DNA from: Psychroserpens sp. Hel_I_66
GTDB taxonomy: Bacteria; Bacteroidota; Bacteroidia; Flavobacteriales; Flavobacteriaceae
Reading direction: 5' to 3'
Length of the DNA stretch: 64,000 nt
Assembly (NCBI RefSeq): GCF_000799465.1
Contig: NZ_JUGU01000001.1
Span: forward strand, 682,001-746,000
The position numbers and the translations under genes are program-made. Of the stretch, positions 36,470 to 46,343 are shown piece after piece. The notes below the pieces were generated by a model. The model saw only the letters and a list, made by a program, of their open reading frames with translations, was not told the origin of the DNA and made no database searches. Numbering within the stretch: the first letter of the stretch is position 1; every line of letters begins with the position of its first letter.

Positions 36470-39301
36470 TCATTTTAGCTCTTTTTTTAAAAATTTTGCA
36501 GTATAGCTTTTTTTATCCTTAATGATTTCTTCTGGAGTTCCCTTAGCAACAACCTTTCCGCCACCTTGACCTCCTTCGTAGCCAATATCTATAATGTAGT
36601 CACACATTTTTATAACGTCTAGGTTATGCTCAATAATTAATACGGTATTGCCTTTGTCGACTAACTTATTGAGCACTAACATTAAAACTCTAATGTCCTC
36701 AAAGTGAAGTCCAGTAGTAGGTTCATCAAGAATATAAAATGTATTGCCTGTGTCACGTTTACTTAATTCTGTAGCTAATTTAATGCGTTGTGCCTCACCA
36801 CCAGAAAGGGTTGTGCTTTGCTGGCCAAGTGTAATGTAGCCCAATCCCACATCAACAATTGTTGACAGTTTTTTATGGATTTTAGGGATATGCTCAAAAA
36901 AGTCAACCGCTTCATTCATTGTCATATCCAAAACATCACTAATAGATTTCCCTTTATACCTAATTTCTAAAGTTTCCCGATTAAAACGCTTGCCTTGGCA
37001 GGTTTCACATTCTACGTAAACGTCTGGTAGAAAATTCATTTCAATCACTCGTAATCCACCACCTTGGCACGTTTCACATCGCCCGCCTTTAACATTAAAA
37101 CTAAAACGACCAGGTTTGTAACCACGAATCATCGCTTCGGGTATTTTAGCAAACAAACTTCTAATCTCATCAAAAGTTTTGGTGTATGTTGCAGGATTAC
37201 TTCGTGGTGTCCTGCCAATTGGAGATTGGTTAATATCAATAACCTTGTCACAATGCTCCAAACCTTTGATGCTCTTATAAGGCATGGGTTTTTTAACGCC
37301 ATTAAAATAAAAGGCATTCATAATAGGGTAGAGTGTTTCATTGATAAGTGTTGACTTACCGCTCCCAGAAACACCAGTAATACCAATCATTTGACCTAAA
37401 GGTAACTCTACCGAAACATTTTTTAAGTTATTACCTGTACAACCTTTTAAGACTATTTTTTTACCGTTACCTTTTCTTCTTTTCTCCGGAACGGGAATCT
37501 CGCGTTTCCCATTAAGATAATCTGCAGTTAAAGTGTCGTGGGTCAATAATTCCGCTGGAGTACCAATACTTATAATCTCACCGCCATATTTTCCAGCCCT
37601 TGGGCCAATATCAATAACATAATCTGCGCGTTCAATCATATCTTTATCATGCTCAACAACGATAACAGAGTTACCAATGTCACGTAAAGAGACTAAAGAA
37701 TTAATCAGTTTTTCATTATCTCGCTGGTGCAAACCAATACTTGGCTCATCTAAAATATAAAGTACGCCAACCAATTGGGAGCCTATTTGAGTTGCCAATC
37801 TAATACGTTGTGCTTCACCGCCAGAAAGTGATTTAGAGCCTCTGTTTAGTGATAAATAGTCCAGGCCAACATCTAATAAAAATTTGATTCTCGCTCTAAT
37901 TTCCTTGATAACTTCCTCTGCAATTTGTAGTTGCGTTTTACTCAATTTTCCATTTAACGTAGAAAACCAATCTGCCAGATCCACAATATCTTTATTGGCC
38001 AGTTCTGCAATATTTAAGCCATTGACTTTAAAATATAGAGACTCCTTTCTAAGACGGGAACCTTCACAAGTTGAGCATTTAACCTTGTCCATATAATCCT
38101 TGGCCCAACGTTTAAGTGACGTAGTTTCGGCATTTTGGTATTGGCTTTCAATAAAATTGGCAACACCCTCAAAATCGATTTTATAGTCCCTCGTGACGCC
38201 TAATGTTTTACTTTCTACGGAAAACTTATCGTTACCACCATACATAATCATTTGTTTTGCTTCCGCAGGAATATCTTTAAATGGATCATTCAACGTGAAA
38301 TTGAATCGTTGTGCAATCGTTTCAAACTGTTTGAAGATCCAGCTGTTTTTTTGTGGTCCATGTGGCGCCAGCGCACCAGCTTTTATCGAGATAGAATCGT
38401 CTGGAACGATTTTATTTTCATTCACTTGATAAAGCGTTCCAATGCCATTACACGTCTCACAAGCGCCTTTTGGAGAGTTGAAAGAAAAGTTGTTCGGTTC
38501 AGGATTTGGGTATGAAATTCCAGAGGATGGGCACATCAAATTACGACTAAAATAACGAGCCTCATTGGTGTCGTGATCTAAAATCATTAAAACATCATCA
38601 CCATGATACATGGCAGTATTTATGGTTTCTGCTAATCGCTTGTCATTATCGTCACTGTCATCAATTTTTAATCGGTCAATTACAATTTCAATATCATGGG
38701 TTTTATAACGATCCAGTTTCATACCTTTTACCAGATCCCTAACTTCACCATCGGCTCTCACTTTTACAAAGCCCTGTTTGGCGATCTGTTCAAAAAGTTC
38801 ACGATAATGACCTTTTCGAGACCTCACGACAGGCGAGAGTATATTGATTTTTTTACCTTTATAGCTTTCTTTTATGAGCTCTTTAATTTGCTCATCACTG
38901 TAACTTACCATTTTTTCGCCTGTGTTGTAACTGTATGCATCACTTGCGCGAGCGTATAGCAAACGAAGGAAATCGTAAATTTCTGTTATGGTCCCAACAG
39001 TAGATCGTGGTGATTTACTGGTGGTTTTTTGTTCAATGGCAATTACTGGCGAGAGACCATCAATTTTATCAACATCAGGACGTTCTAATCCGCCAAGAAA
39101 CTGTCTCGCATAAGCAGAAAATGTTTCGATATAACGACGCTGCCCTTCCGCATAAATAGTATCAAATGCCAATGATGATTTTCCACTACCTGAAAGTCCT
39201 GTAATAACAACAAGTTTTTCTCTGGGAATGGTAACATCGATATTCTTTAGATTGTGTACTCTGGCACCTTGAACTTCAATAGCATCATCAAATTTGGTCA
39301 T
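36470..39301 (-). CDS. uvrA: Excinuclease ABC subunit A
   Basis: The 943-residue protein is UvrA, the damage-recognising ATPase of nucleotide excision repair. Two ABC modules are visible, with Walker A GLSGSGKS near residue 35 and GVSGSGKS near 640. Each has a signature LSGGEAQRI. Zinc-binding CETC pairs are present (CETCNGIG, then CETCQGGG and CETCQGKRF). The [23 protein letters not shown] stretch of the UvrB-binding region is present. Length is normal. It stands alone with a perfect -7 box at 39339-39346. Confidence 0.98.
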   Translation of the reverse strand: MTKFDDAIEVQGARVHNLKNIDVTIPREKLVVITGLSGSGKSSLAFDTIYAEGQRRYIETFSAYARQFLGGLERPDVDKIDGLSPVIAIEQKTTSKSPRSTVGTITEIYDFLRLLYARASDAYSYNTGEKMVSYSDEQIKELIKESYKGKKINILSPVVRSRKGHYRELFEQIAKQGFVKVRADGEVRDLVKGMKLDRYKTHDIEIVIDRLKIDDSDDNDKRLAETINTAMYHGDDVLMILDHDTNEARYFSRNLMCPSSGISYPNPEPNNFSFNSPKGACETCNGIGTLYQVNENKIVPDDSISIKAGALAPHGPQKNSWIFKQFETIAQRFNFTLNDPFKDIPAEAKQMIMYGGNDKFSVESKTLGVTRDYKIDFEGVANFIESQYQNAETTSLKRWAKDYMDKVKCSTCEGSRLRKESLYFKVNGLNIAELANKDIVDLADWFSTLNGKLSKTQLQIAEEVIKEIRARIKFLLDVGLDYLSLNRGSKSLSGGEAQRIRLATQIGSQLVGVLYILDEPSIGLHQRDNEKLINSLVSLRDIGNSVIVVEHDKDMIERADYVIDIGPRAGKYGGEIISIGTPAELLTHDTLTADYLNGKREIPVPEKRRKGNGKKIVLKGCTGNNLKNVSVELPLGQMIGITGVSGSGKSTLINETLYPIMNAFYFNGVKKPMPYKSIKGLEHCDKVIDINQSPIGRTPRSNPATYTKTFDEIRSLFAKIPEAMIRGYKPGRFSFNVKGGRCETCQGGGLRVIEMNFLPDVYVECETCQGKRFNRETLEIRYKGKSISDVLDMTMNEAVDFFEHIPKIHKKLSTIVDVGLGYITLGQQSTTLSGGEAQRIKLATELSKRDTGNTFYILDEPTTGLHFEDIRVLMLVLNKLVDKGNTVLIIEHNLDVIKMCDYIIDIGYEGGQGGGKVVAKGTPEEIIKDKKSYTAKFLKKELK

Positions 39302-39338
39302 AAATCTTTTAAAATTTCTGGGATTATTTGCAAAGTTG

Positions 39339-39346
39339 CAAAGGTA
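39339..39346 (-). promoter_or_regulatory. Promoter -7 box for uvrA
   Basis: On the minus strand this reads TACCTTTG, a perfect TAnnTTTG, about 38 bases before the ATG. I see neither a TTG at -33 nor a LexA-like palindrome. Confidence 0.5.
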
Positions 39347-39424
39347 CAGATTTAGTTGTTAAATTCTTGTGAACTTTGTTTGTAGATTCATTATAATTGT
39401 AAGAGAATTAAAAATATTGAAACC

Positions 39425-39949
39425 ATGCAAATATTAGGAATAGGATCAAGAATAGACCACAAAGAATACGGTAAAGGAGTCGTCACCAATGTGACTTCAA
39501 AACACTATTGGGTGACTTTTATGGAAAACGGACTAGAAACCATAGATATCGATGGCGATTTTGAAGTCATTGAAGCTTGCGAAGACGAAGTAGACACGAT
39601 TAGTTTTGCTGAAGTTGAAAGTAGCTTGGTACAAATTTTAAAGCGTTGGAGTGATGCAAGCGAAGTTGTGGCCATTGCAGATAAGTTTAAAGGCGGAAAA
39701 CTAATTCTCCAACCAGAAGACACCAATTTAAAATCCCAAGAAGTGCCAATCGATACCTTCTTTCATAAAATAACAATGGTACGTGATCGCTTACGGGTTA
39801 TGGAACAAAAGATAAATTCCAGTAATTTAGAAGAGCAGGAAAAAATTGATTTGCAACAATATATCACTCGTAGCTACGGAAGTCTAACGAGCTTTAATGT
39901 GCTTTTTAAATTAAAGACGCAGCAGTTTGTAGGACAGAGGAGTAAGTAG
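39425..39949 (+). CDS. Unknown protein with PcrA-type Tudor-like N-terminus
   Basis: The 174-residue protein begins IGSRIDHKEYGKGVVTNVTS. This is the same pattern as the C-terminal Tudor-like domain of the UvrD/PcrA helicase in this window (VEHSRFGKGEVLKIEG). In PcrA that domain contacts RNA polymerase. The rest (about 60-174) is helical, with no motif I know. It is probably cytoplasmic. The gene is divergent from uvrA with 123 bases between starts, so a link to repair or transcription is conceivable but unproven. Confidence 0.7.
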   Translation: MQILGIGSRIDHKEYGKGVVTNVTSKHYWVTFMENGLETIDIDGDFEVIEACEDEVDTISFAEVESSLVQILKRWSDASEVVAIADKFKGGKLILQPEDTNLKSQEVPIDTFFHKITMVRDRLRVMEQKINSSNLEEQEKIDLQQYITRSYGSLTSFNVLFKLKTQQFVGQRSK

Positions 39950-40051
39950 GATTTAGTTACTTATTAAAGTTTTTAGTGGTTCGTTTTCATTAAAAGTAAA
40001 ATGAATACCAATAAAATTGATTTAAAATTTGAAATCGATATAAATATTGAG

Positions 40052-40072
40052 ATTCTGAAACAAGTTCAGAAT
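40052..40072. repeat. REP-like hairpin
   Basis: ATTCTGAA / TTCAGAAT form an 8-bp perfect stem around ACAAG, followed by GACG. It resembles the short repeated hairpins found between flavobacterial genes. It lies between convergent genes and may help end transcription, but no T-run follows. Only this copy is in the window. Confidence 0.5.
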
Positions 40073-40097
40073 GACGATAAACTTAGCTCAATCCTAT

Positions 40098-41000
40098 TTA
40101 AATTAATTTTTGCTTAACACCCTCTGCTAAAGCCAAAGCAGCTGTTTTATGTCTTCTAAACCAAAGCTCAGGTTCTATGAGTTCTAATTCAGAAAGTGCG
40201 ATGTGACCATCATTATCTTCAAATATATCAACTCTCGCGTAGATTGGCAATTCTGGGCAAGCAGCTACTGCATTTTCTGCAAATAAGATGTCTTCTTCGG
40301 AAGGCTTATAATCATGAACACTTCCACCAAAATCATCTTGAACTCTAAAATCGCCAGCTTTCGCTTTTTTTAGAATGGCGTGCGAGAACTTTCCATTAAA
40401 AACCATCATAGATATTTCGCCTTTGTTTATAAAATTGTGTTGAAATGGTTGTAACATCATAGATTCTGAAGAAATCAATTCTTGGAAAATCTGTTCATGG
40501 TGGTAATAATTTTCCGAAGATAATTTATATGTATGTCTTGCAGCTCCAGAAATACAGGGTTTTAGCACAGTTTCATCCCAATTTAAAATGTCGTGCAATT
40601 GCGCTAAGGTGACTTTTGAGCCCTTTTCTATAAAATGACTTTGCGCAATATGAATCCCTTTTTTATCAAGATCCAATAAGTAATGTTTATCAATATTCCA
40701 ACGAATGATCTTTTCAGAATTAAGCAGTAACGTTTTTGAAGAAATCTTTTCTAACCACATGGAAAACTCATCAAAGCGATCAAAATAATCCCAAGTGGAT
40801 CTAAACAAAACCGATCGTGTTGAGGACCAATCAAAAAACATATCATCCCAAGCCAGGCGCAATGTTTTGAGCCCAACTTGTTCTAAGGCATGATAGACCA
40901 AACGGTCTTCATAATAGACATTATGCTTATAATCGTCAGTTTTAGAATCGTTTAGGTAGCGACTATCGGTAAGGATTACTACGTCATAATCTTTTTTCAA
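40098..41000 (-). CDS. ATP-grasp-family ligase-like protein
   Basis: The 300-residue protein has the layout of ATP-grasp enzymes of the RimK/glutathione-synthetase type. An N-terminal domain opens with DYDVVILTDSRYL. A central KPCISGAARHTYKL stretch holds the phosphate-contacting lysine, and a C-terminal metal-binding portion includes VDIFEDNDGHIALSELELIEPELWF. It probably joins a carboxylate to an amine or thiol using ATP, but the substrates are unknown. The start is TTG at 40998-41000. It is the last gene of a minus-strand set with ggt and the ACP-phosphodiesterase gene, 36 bases after ggt. Confidence 0.8.
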   Translation of the reverse strand: MKKDYDVVILTDSRYLNDSKTDDYKHNVYYEDRLVYHALEQVGLKTLRLAWDDMFFDWSSTRSVLFRSTWDYFDRFDEFSMWLEKISSKTLLLNSEKIIRWNIDKHYLLDLDKKGIHIAQSHFIEKGSKVTLAQLHDILNWDETVLKPCISGAARHTYKLSSENYYHHEQIFQELISSESMMLQPFQHNFINKGEISMMVFNGKFSHAILKKAKAGDFRVQDDFGGSVHDYKPSEEDILFAENAVAACPELPIYARVDIFEDNDGHIALSELELIEPELWFRRHKTAALALAEGVKQKLI

Positions 41001-41036
41001 ATTTTATGGATTTTGTTATTTTTTTTGATTTCAGCA

Positions 41037-42773
41037 TTAAAATCCAACACCAACATCATCACCACGATGATCTGCTCCAGCCTCTAAAGTACCATCTTCT
41101 AAAATGAGAATCGCATCTACTTTACCAATAATAGGTGTTCGTTTTTCGTTTATAGTATAGCCTTTAGTTTCTAATTGTATTAAGAGTGATTGATCAAAAC
41201 GATTGGGTTCTATCCTAATTTCCTCTGGGAGCCATTGATGATGAAAACGTGGTGCATCAACCGCTTCCTGCATTGTCATATCAAACTCGTGAACATTTAA
41301 AATAGTTTGTAAAACCGAAGTAATAATCGTTGAACCACCAGGTGTACCAACGACCATAAACAGTTTCCCCTCCTTTTCTACGATTGTTGGAGTCATAGCG
41401 CTCAACATTCGTTTTTGTGGCGCGATCGAATTAGCTTCTCCGCCAATGAGCCCATAGACATTTGGTACTCCAGGTTTGCTACTAAAATCGTCCATTTCGT
41501 TATTTAAGAAAAAGCCCAAATTTTCTGGATATAATTTTGAACCGTAAGCGCCATTTAAGGTTGTGGTGACCGCTACTGCATTTCCAAACTGGTCAACGAT
41601 AGAGTAGTGGGTGGTTTCTTCGTGTTCTTGATATTGGATGCCTTCGGAAATTTGCATACTATAATTCTCAATCCTTCCGTAGGAAATAGAATCTGAAGGG
41701 GTCGCATTTTCAAACGAAAAATTAGCCATTCGCTTTTTTAGATACTCATCGCTCAATAAATCTTTAATTGGAATGTTTACAAAATCGGGATCGCCTAAGT
41801 AGTAACTTCGATCTGCATAAGCGCGTTTTTCGGCTTCAACGATAATTTGAATCGCTTCCAAAGAATTTTGGCCATATTGGCTCACATCGTAAGGCTCGAT
41901 CATCTTCATGATTTGTGCGAGACACAATCCGCCAGAAGAAGGAGGAGACATTGAGATGATTTTTAGATTGTCGTACTCAAAAGTGATTGGTTCTCGCCAT
42001 TGGGCTTGATATTGCGCTAAATCTTCCGAAGTTATAATTCCGCCCTTTTGGTTTATGAATTTCACTAATTGAGTTGCGGTTTGACCAGTGTAAAATTCAT
42101 CGCGACCGTTTTTTGAGATGCGTTTTAGCGTTTCTGCAAGAGGCAAATTTTTAAATGTAGAATTTACTTTTATCGTTTTATTGATAGGCATTTGTTTTCC
42201 GTTTACAGCAGTGATAATGCTGTCATATTCGATAAATCGCTCTTGTTGTTTTTTTGTGATGGTGAAGCCATTTTCAGCTAAGGCGATGACAGGTTTTAAG
42301 AGTGTTTCGATGGGAAGACTTCCAAATTTTTTGTGTGCTGCAAAAATTCCTGCAACCGTTCCCGGAACTCCAACAGCGTAAGCGCCAACGGTACTTTTGT
42401 AGGGTATTACATTATTTAGCGAATCCAAATACATATTTTTACTTGCTGCCAATGGTGCCTTTTCGCGATAATCGAGTGCGCCAGTTTCTCCAGTATTTAG
42501 GCGATACACCATAAACCCTCCACCTCCAAGGTTTCCTGCATAAGGGTAGGTTACTGCGAGTGCCATTTCTGTAGCAAACATTGCGTCAAAGGCATTACCG
42601 CCTTGTTTTAAAATATCACTTCCAATTTTTGAGGCTTCTTCACGTGCAGAGACTACCATAGCTTCTTGTGTGATGTTGCCACGTTTCGAGATTTGCTCTT
42701 TCTTGCAGGACAAGGCAAGAAAACAGATTATTAAAATTAGAATTCTAGTTTTCATTTGAGAAATTTGTTTCAA
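41037..42773 (-). CDS. ggt: Gamma-glutamyltransferase lipoprotein
   Basis: The 578-residue precursor belongs to the N-terminal nucleophile hydrolases. It cleaves itself before a Thr in ETTHYSIVDQFGNAVAVTTTL (about Thr388), giving two chains. It then removes or transfers the gamma-glutamyl group of glutathione and similar peptides. GGGGFMVYR and GGSTIITSV also fit the family. A lipobox (LALSC, Cys about 23) indicates membrane attachment facing the periplasm. The second ATG (42753-42755) gives a more typical signal peptide (MKTRILILI) and is the more likely start. It overlaps the upstream gene by 11-29 bases, so the two are coupled. Confidence 0.94.
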   Translation of the reverse strand: MKQISQMKTRILILIICFLALSCKKEQISKRGNITQEAMVVSAREEASKIGSDILKQGGNAFDAMFATEMALAVTYPYAGNLGGGGFMVYRLNTGETGALDYREKAPLAASKNMYLDSLNNVIPYKSTVGAYAVGVPGTVAGIFAAHKKFGSLPIETLLKPVIALAENGFTITKKQQERFIEYDSIITAVNGKQMPINKTIKVNSTFKNLPLAETLKRISKNGRDEFYTGQTATQLVKFINQKGGIITSEDLAQYQAQWREPITFEYDNLKIISMSPPSSGGLCLAQIMKMIEPYDVSQYGQNSLEAIQIIVEAEKRAYADRSYYLGDPDFVNIPIKDLLSDEYLKKRMANFSFENATPSDSISYGRIENYSMQISEGIQYQEHEETTHYSIVDQFGNAVAVTTTLNGAYGSKLYPENLGFFLNNEMDDFSSKPGVPNVYGLIGGEANSIAPQKRMLSAMTPTIVEKEGKLFMVVGTPGGSTIITSVLQTILNVHEFDMTMQEAVDAPRFHHQWLPEEIRIEPNRFDQSLLIQLETKGYTINEKRTPIIGKVDAILILEDGTLEAGADHRGDDVGVGF

Positions 42774-43353
42774 TATCTTGTAGCGTTTGAGTAGAGAATA
42801 TGATCAATTCTTCAAAAAAAGAAGTGAACTCCTCTTCAAACTCTGTGTAATATTCTTGAAGTTCTATTGTTGCGGTATTCATGCCAGATTTGTTTTTTGT
42901 TCGTCTATTCATGCCATCCAATACTTTTTGGATGCCCTCAATTTTAGCGTAACTTAACAACCAATTATCTGCAATCATATAAGGCATCATTTTTTGAATT
43001 CGTATTGGTAGAATCTCAAAATGCTCTTCCAGCAAATCATAAAATTTTGCAATGTATTTATCCAGCGGAATGTCTGAATAGTGATCCCAATTCTTAGCTA
43101 AAAAATGATCGTAGAGAATATCTACAATGACTCCGCTGTAATGGCCATAATTCTCGTGCAATCGTTTCGTGCTCAGTCTTACTGTAGGATGTGCATCTGT
43201 AAATGTATCGATTTGTCGATGTAAAAGAATGCCTTTTTGAATATTGACAGGATATTTTACATATCGTTTGCCTCTAATCCCATCTGCGATGAAATTACCA
43301 ATTGTGATTTGATCATCGTTGTTGGAAAGGTAAATGTGGGCTAGAAAATTCAT
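42745..43353 (-). CDS. acpH: Acyl carrier protein phosphodiesterase
   Basis: The 202-residue protein matches AcpH (DUF479): MNFLAHIYLS at the start, IGNFIADGIRG, then LHRQIDTFTDAHP and VDILYDHFLAKNW. AcpH is an HD-like metal phosphodiesterase that removes the phosphopantetheine arm from acyl carrier protein. Conserved His and Asp residues are all present. It is the first gene of a minus-strand set with ggt and the ATP-grasp gene. I do not see why these should be linked. Confidence 0.9.
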   Translation of the reverse strand: MNFLAHIYLSNNDDQITIGNFIADGIRGKRYVKYPVNIQKGILLHRQIDTFTDAHPTVRLSTKRLHENYGHYSGVIVDILYDHFLAKNWDHYSDIPLDKYIAKFYDLLEEHFEILPIRIQKMMPYMIADNWLLSYAKIEGIQKVLDGMNRRTKNKSGMNTATIELQEYYTEFEEEFTSFFEELIIFSTQTLQDIETNFSNEN

Positions 43354-43400
43354 TGTTGAAATTTACGAATTGTGAACTTAGTTATACAATTTTGAAATAG

Positions 43401-43408
43401 TATATTTG
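43401..43408 (+). promoter_or_regulatory. Promoter -7 box for glmM
   Basis: TATATTTG is a perfect TAnnTTTG, 17 bases before the ATG. The nearest TTG further upstream is about 28 bases away, longer than usual. Confidence 0.5.
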
Positions 43409-43424
43409 AAAAAAAATAATTACA

Positions 43425-44813
43425 ATGACACTAATAAAATCAATTTCAGGAATACGTGGCACCATTGGAGGTAATGTAGGAGACAATCTAACACCAATTG
43501 ATGCGGTTAAATTTGCATCGGCTTATGGCACTTGGATCAAACAACAAAGAGATAAAGACAATTACAGAGTTGTAGTTGGAAGAGATGCTAGAATTTCCGG
43601 AGAAATGATTCAGAATTTAGTAATGAATACTTTGGTTGGTATGGGGATTCACGTCATTGATTTGGGTTTATCAACAACGCCAACGGTTGAGATAGCTGTG
43701 CCAATGGAACATGCAGATGGCGGTATTATCCTAACTGCAAGCCATAACCCAAAACAATGGAATGCTCTAAAACTGTTAGACGCCAAAGGTGAATTTTTAA
43801 ATGGAGAAGAAGGCGCGAAGATTTTGAATATTGCAGAAAGTAATGATATGTCTTTTGCAGAGGTTGATGATTTGGGTAAGATTACAATAAATGATGCTTA
43901 CATTGATCTACATATTGACGAGGTTTTAAATTTAAAATTAGTCAACAAAAAAGCGATTGAAAAAGAAAATTTTAAAGTAGTCGTAGATGGCGTAAATTCT
44001 ACAGGAGGTATTGCTATTCCGTTACTTTTAGAGCGATTAGGTGTGCAAGCGGTAGAATTGTACTGTGATCCTACGGGACATTTTCCTCACAACCCAGAAC
44101 CATTAAAAGAACATCTTACAGATTTATCTGAAGCTGTAGTTAAAGCCAATGCAGATTTTGGAATTGTAGTTGATCCAGATGTAGATCGTTTGGCGTTTAT
44201 GGATGAAAAAGGAGAAATGTTTGGAGAAGAATATACATTGGTTGCCTGTGCAGACTATGTATTGAGCAAAACGCCAGGTAATACAGTAAGTAACATGAGC
44301 TCTACTAGAGCACTTCGTGATATTACTGAAAAGCATGGCGGAACTTACGAAGCAAGCGCAGTGGGAGAGGTGAACGTTGTAAACCTCATGAAAAAGAATA
44401 AAGCAGTTATTGGTGGTGAAGGTAATGGCGGAATTATTTATCCTGATTCTCACTACGGAAGAGATGCGCTAGTTGGCGTCGCCCTGTTTTTGAGTTTATT
44501 GGCAGAAAAACAAATGAAAGTAAGTGAGCTGAGAGCAAGCTATCCAAATTATTTTATGAGTAAAAAGAAAATCCAATTAACACCACAATTAGATGTTGAT
44601 GGATTACTGGAGGCGATGGAGCAAAAATTTTCCGAAGAAAATATAACCACTATTGATGGTGTAAAAATTGATTTCGCAAACTCATGGGTTCATCTTAGAA
44701 AAAGTAATACCGAACCAATAATTAGGATTTATACTGAAGCTCCAAGCCAAAAAGAAGCAGACGATTTAGCAGATCGTATCATTTCAGAAATTAAGGTAAT
44801 CGCAAATATTTAG
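43425..44813 (+). CDS. glmM: Phosphoglucosamine mutase
   Basis: The 462-residue alpha-D-phosphohexomutase converts glucosamine 6-phosphate to glucosamine 1-phosphate for UDP-GlcNAc synthesis, feeding peptidoglycan and lipid A. The phosphoserine loop TASHNP has Ser106. The metal loop is DPDVDRLAF and the sugar loop GEGNGG; the phosphate loop sits in RKSNTEPIIRIY. GlmM is the best match for a core flavobacterial gene, but phosphomannomutase activity cannot be excluded from sequence. The class V aminotransferase follows after 24 bases. Confidence 0.9.
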   Translation: MTLIKSISGIRGTIGGNVGDNLTPIDAVKFASAYGTWIKQQRDKDNYRVVVGRDARISGEMIQNLVMNTLVGMGIHVIDLGLSTTPTVEIAVPMEHADGGIILTASHNPKQWNALKLLDAKGEFLNGEEGAKILNIAESNDMSFAEVDDLGKITINDAYIDLHIDEVLNLKLVNKKAIEKENFKVVVDGVNSTGGIAIPLLLERLGVQAVELYCDPTGHFPHNPEPLKEHLTDLSEAVVKANADFGIVVDPDVDRLAFMDEKGEMFGEEYTLVACADYVLSKTPGNTVSNMSSTRALRDITEKHGGTYEASAVGEVNVVNLMKKNKAVIGGEGNGGIIYPDSHYGRDALVGVALFLSLLAEKQMKVSELRASYPNYFMSKKKIQLTPQLDVDGLLEAMEQKFSEENITTIDGVKIDFANSWVHLRKSNTEPIIRIYTEAPSQKEADDLADRIISEIKVIANI

Positions 44814-44837
44814 TATCTTTACAAAAAGCTTTTCATT

Positions 44838-46343
44838 ATGATTTCTACGGAAGTTAAAACGCCTAAACCATCGCAACTAGAATTGTATTTTAACAAATTT
44901 AGGCAACACATTATTGGGATAGGACAAGAATTCAAATCTCCCTACGGAAATCAGAAAATCATTTATACAGATTGGACAGCATCTGGAAGATTGTACAGAC
45001 CAATCGAAGACAAATTATGCAATGAGTTTGGACCTTTTGTAGCCAACACCCATACAGAAACTACGGTGTCTGGAACCGCAATGACCAAAGCCTATCACGA
45101 AGCTAGACATATTATCAAAAACCATGTCAATTGTGATGACGATGATGTGCTAATCGTTTGTGGTAGTGGGATGACAGAGGCTATAAATAAATTCCAGAGA
45201 ATTTTAGGATTGAAAGTGCCTGAGAACCTTCAAAAATACACAACAATTCCTGATGAGATTCGTCCTGTGGTTTTTATCACACATATGGAGCATCACTCTA
45301 ATCAAACATCGTGGTTAGAAACTATAGCTAAAGTAGAGGTGATTCCACCAGACGAGGAAGGATTGTTCAGTTTAGAAAATCTAGAAATTTTACTTGAGAA
45401 ACACAAAGATTGTACCTTAAAAATAGCATCCGTAATTGGAGGATCAAATGTCACAGGTATTGAAACACCATATCACGACATTGCAGAAGTGATGCATAAC
45501 CATGGAGGCGTTTGCTTTGTAGATTTTGCCTGCTCAGCACCGTATGTTAATATTGATATGCACCCAGAAAACGAACTTCAAAAGTTAGATGCGGTTTTCT
45601 TCTCACCACATAAATTTTTAGGTGGTCCTGGAACATCTGGTGTTTTGATTTTCAATAAAAAATTATATAAAAATATGATTCCCGATTGTCCTGGTGGCGG
45701 AACAGTAAGCTGGACAAATCCTTGGGGAGAACACAAATACATAGATAATATTGAGGATAGGGAAGATGGAGGAACTCCAGGATTCTTGCAAGCCATAAAA
45801 ACCGCTTTAGCCATAAAGTTGAAAGAGGATATGGGAGTAGAGAATATTCTAAAACGCGAGCATGAATTGGTAAGTAAGATTTTTGAAGACATGTCAACTG
45901 TTGAGAATCTTCATATTCTTGCAGGACAACATCAAAAACGTTTAGGAGTTATTTCTTTTTATGTAGATGGTCTGCATTATAATTTAGGTGTTAAGTTATT
46001 GAATGACCGTTTTGGGATTCAAACTCGAGGTGGATGTAGTTGTGCTGGTACATATGGTCATTTTTTGTTACACGTAGATCAACAAACAAGTAATGAATTA
46101 ACCAATGAGATTTCTATTGGAGATTTGGTTCGTAAGCCTGGTTGGATACGTATGTCAATACATCCAACAACTACAAATGAAGAGCTGGAATTAGTTATTA
46201 AAGGCTTAAAAGCATTAGCGAAAAATCATGAAGAATGGGCGAAAGACTATAAATATGATGCCAAAACTAACGAGTTTATACATGAATCACTAGTCAACCA
46301 TACTCAAGACAACAGTCAAATCGAATCTTGGTTCACTTTTTAA
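44838..46343 (+). CDS. Class V PLP-dependent aminotransferase
   Basis: The 501-residue protein has the class V aminotransferase (cysteine desulfurase-like) fold, with the PLP Schiff-base lysine in SPHKFLGGPG (Lys259). TETTVSG near the start, GGSNVTGIETP and a GGCSCAGTYGH segment lie where desulfurases carry their catalytic Cys loop. The exact reaction, cysteine desulfurase, lyase or aminotransferase, cannot be fixed. It follows glmM at 24 bases, and its stop overlaps the convergent acyltransferase gene by 11 bases. Confidence 0.85.
   Translation: MISTEVKTPKPSQLELYFNKFRQHIIGIGQEFKSPYGNQKIIYTDWTASGRLYRPIEDKLCNEFGPFVANTHTETTVSGTAMTKAYHEARHIIKNHVNCDDDDVLIVCGSGMTEAINKFQRILGLKVPENLQKYTTIPDEIRPVVFITHMEHHSNQTSWLETIAKVEVIPPDEEGLFSLENLEILLEKHKDCTLKIASVIGGSNVTGIETPYHDIAEVMHNHGGVCFVDFACSAPYVNIDMHPENELQKLDAVFFSPHKFLGGPGTSGVLIFNKKLYKNMIPDCPGGGTVSWTNPWGEHKYIDNIEDREDGGTPGFLQAIKTALAIKLKEDMGVENILKREHELVSKIFEDMSTVENLHILAGQHQKRLGVISFYVDGLHYNLGVKLLNDRFGIQTRGGCSCAGTYGHFLLHVDQQTSNELTNEISIGDLVRKPGWIRMSIHPTTTNEELELVIKGLKALAKNHEEWAKDYKYDAKTNEFIHESLVNHTQDNSQIESWFTF

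Noticed and set aside
42745..42773. Possible frameshift between ggt and the ACP phosphodiesterase gene
   Set aside because: Both genes are complete with normal ends. The overlap shrinks to 11 bases with the second ggt ATG and is ordinary coupling.
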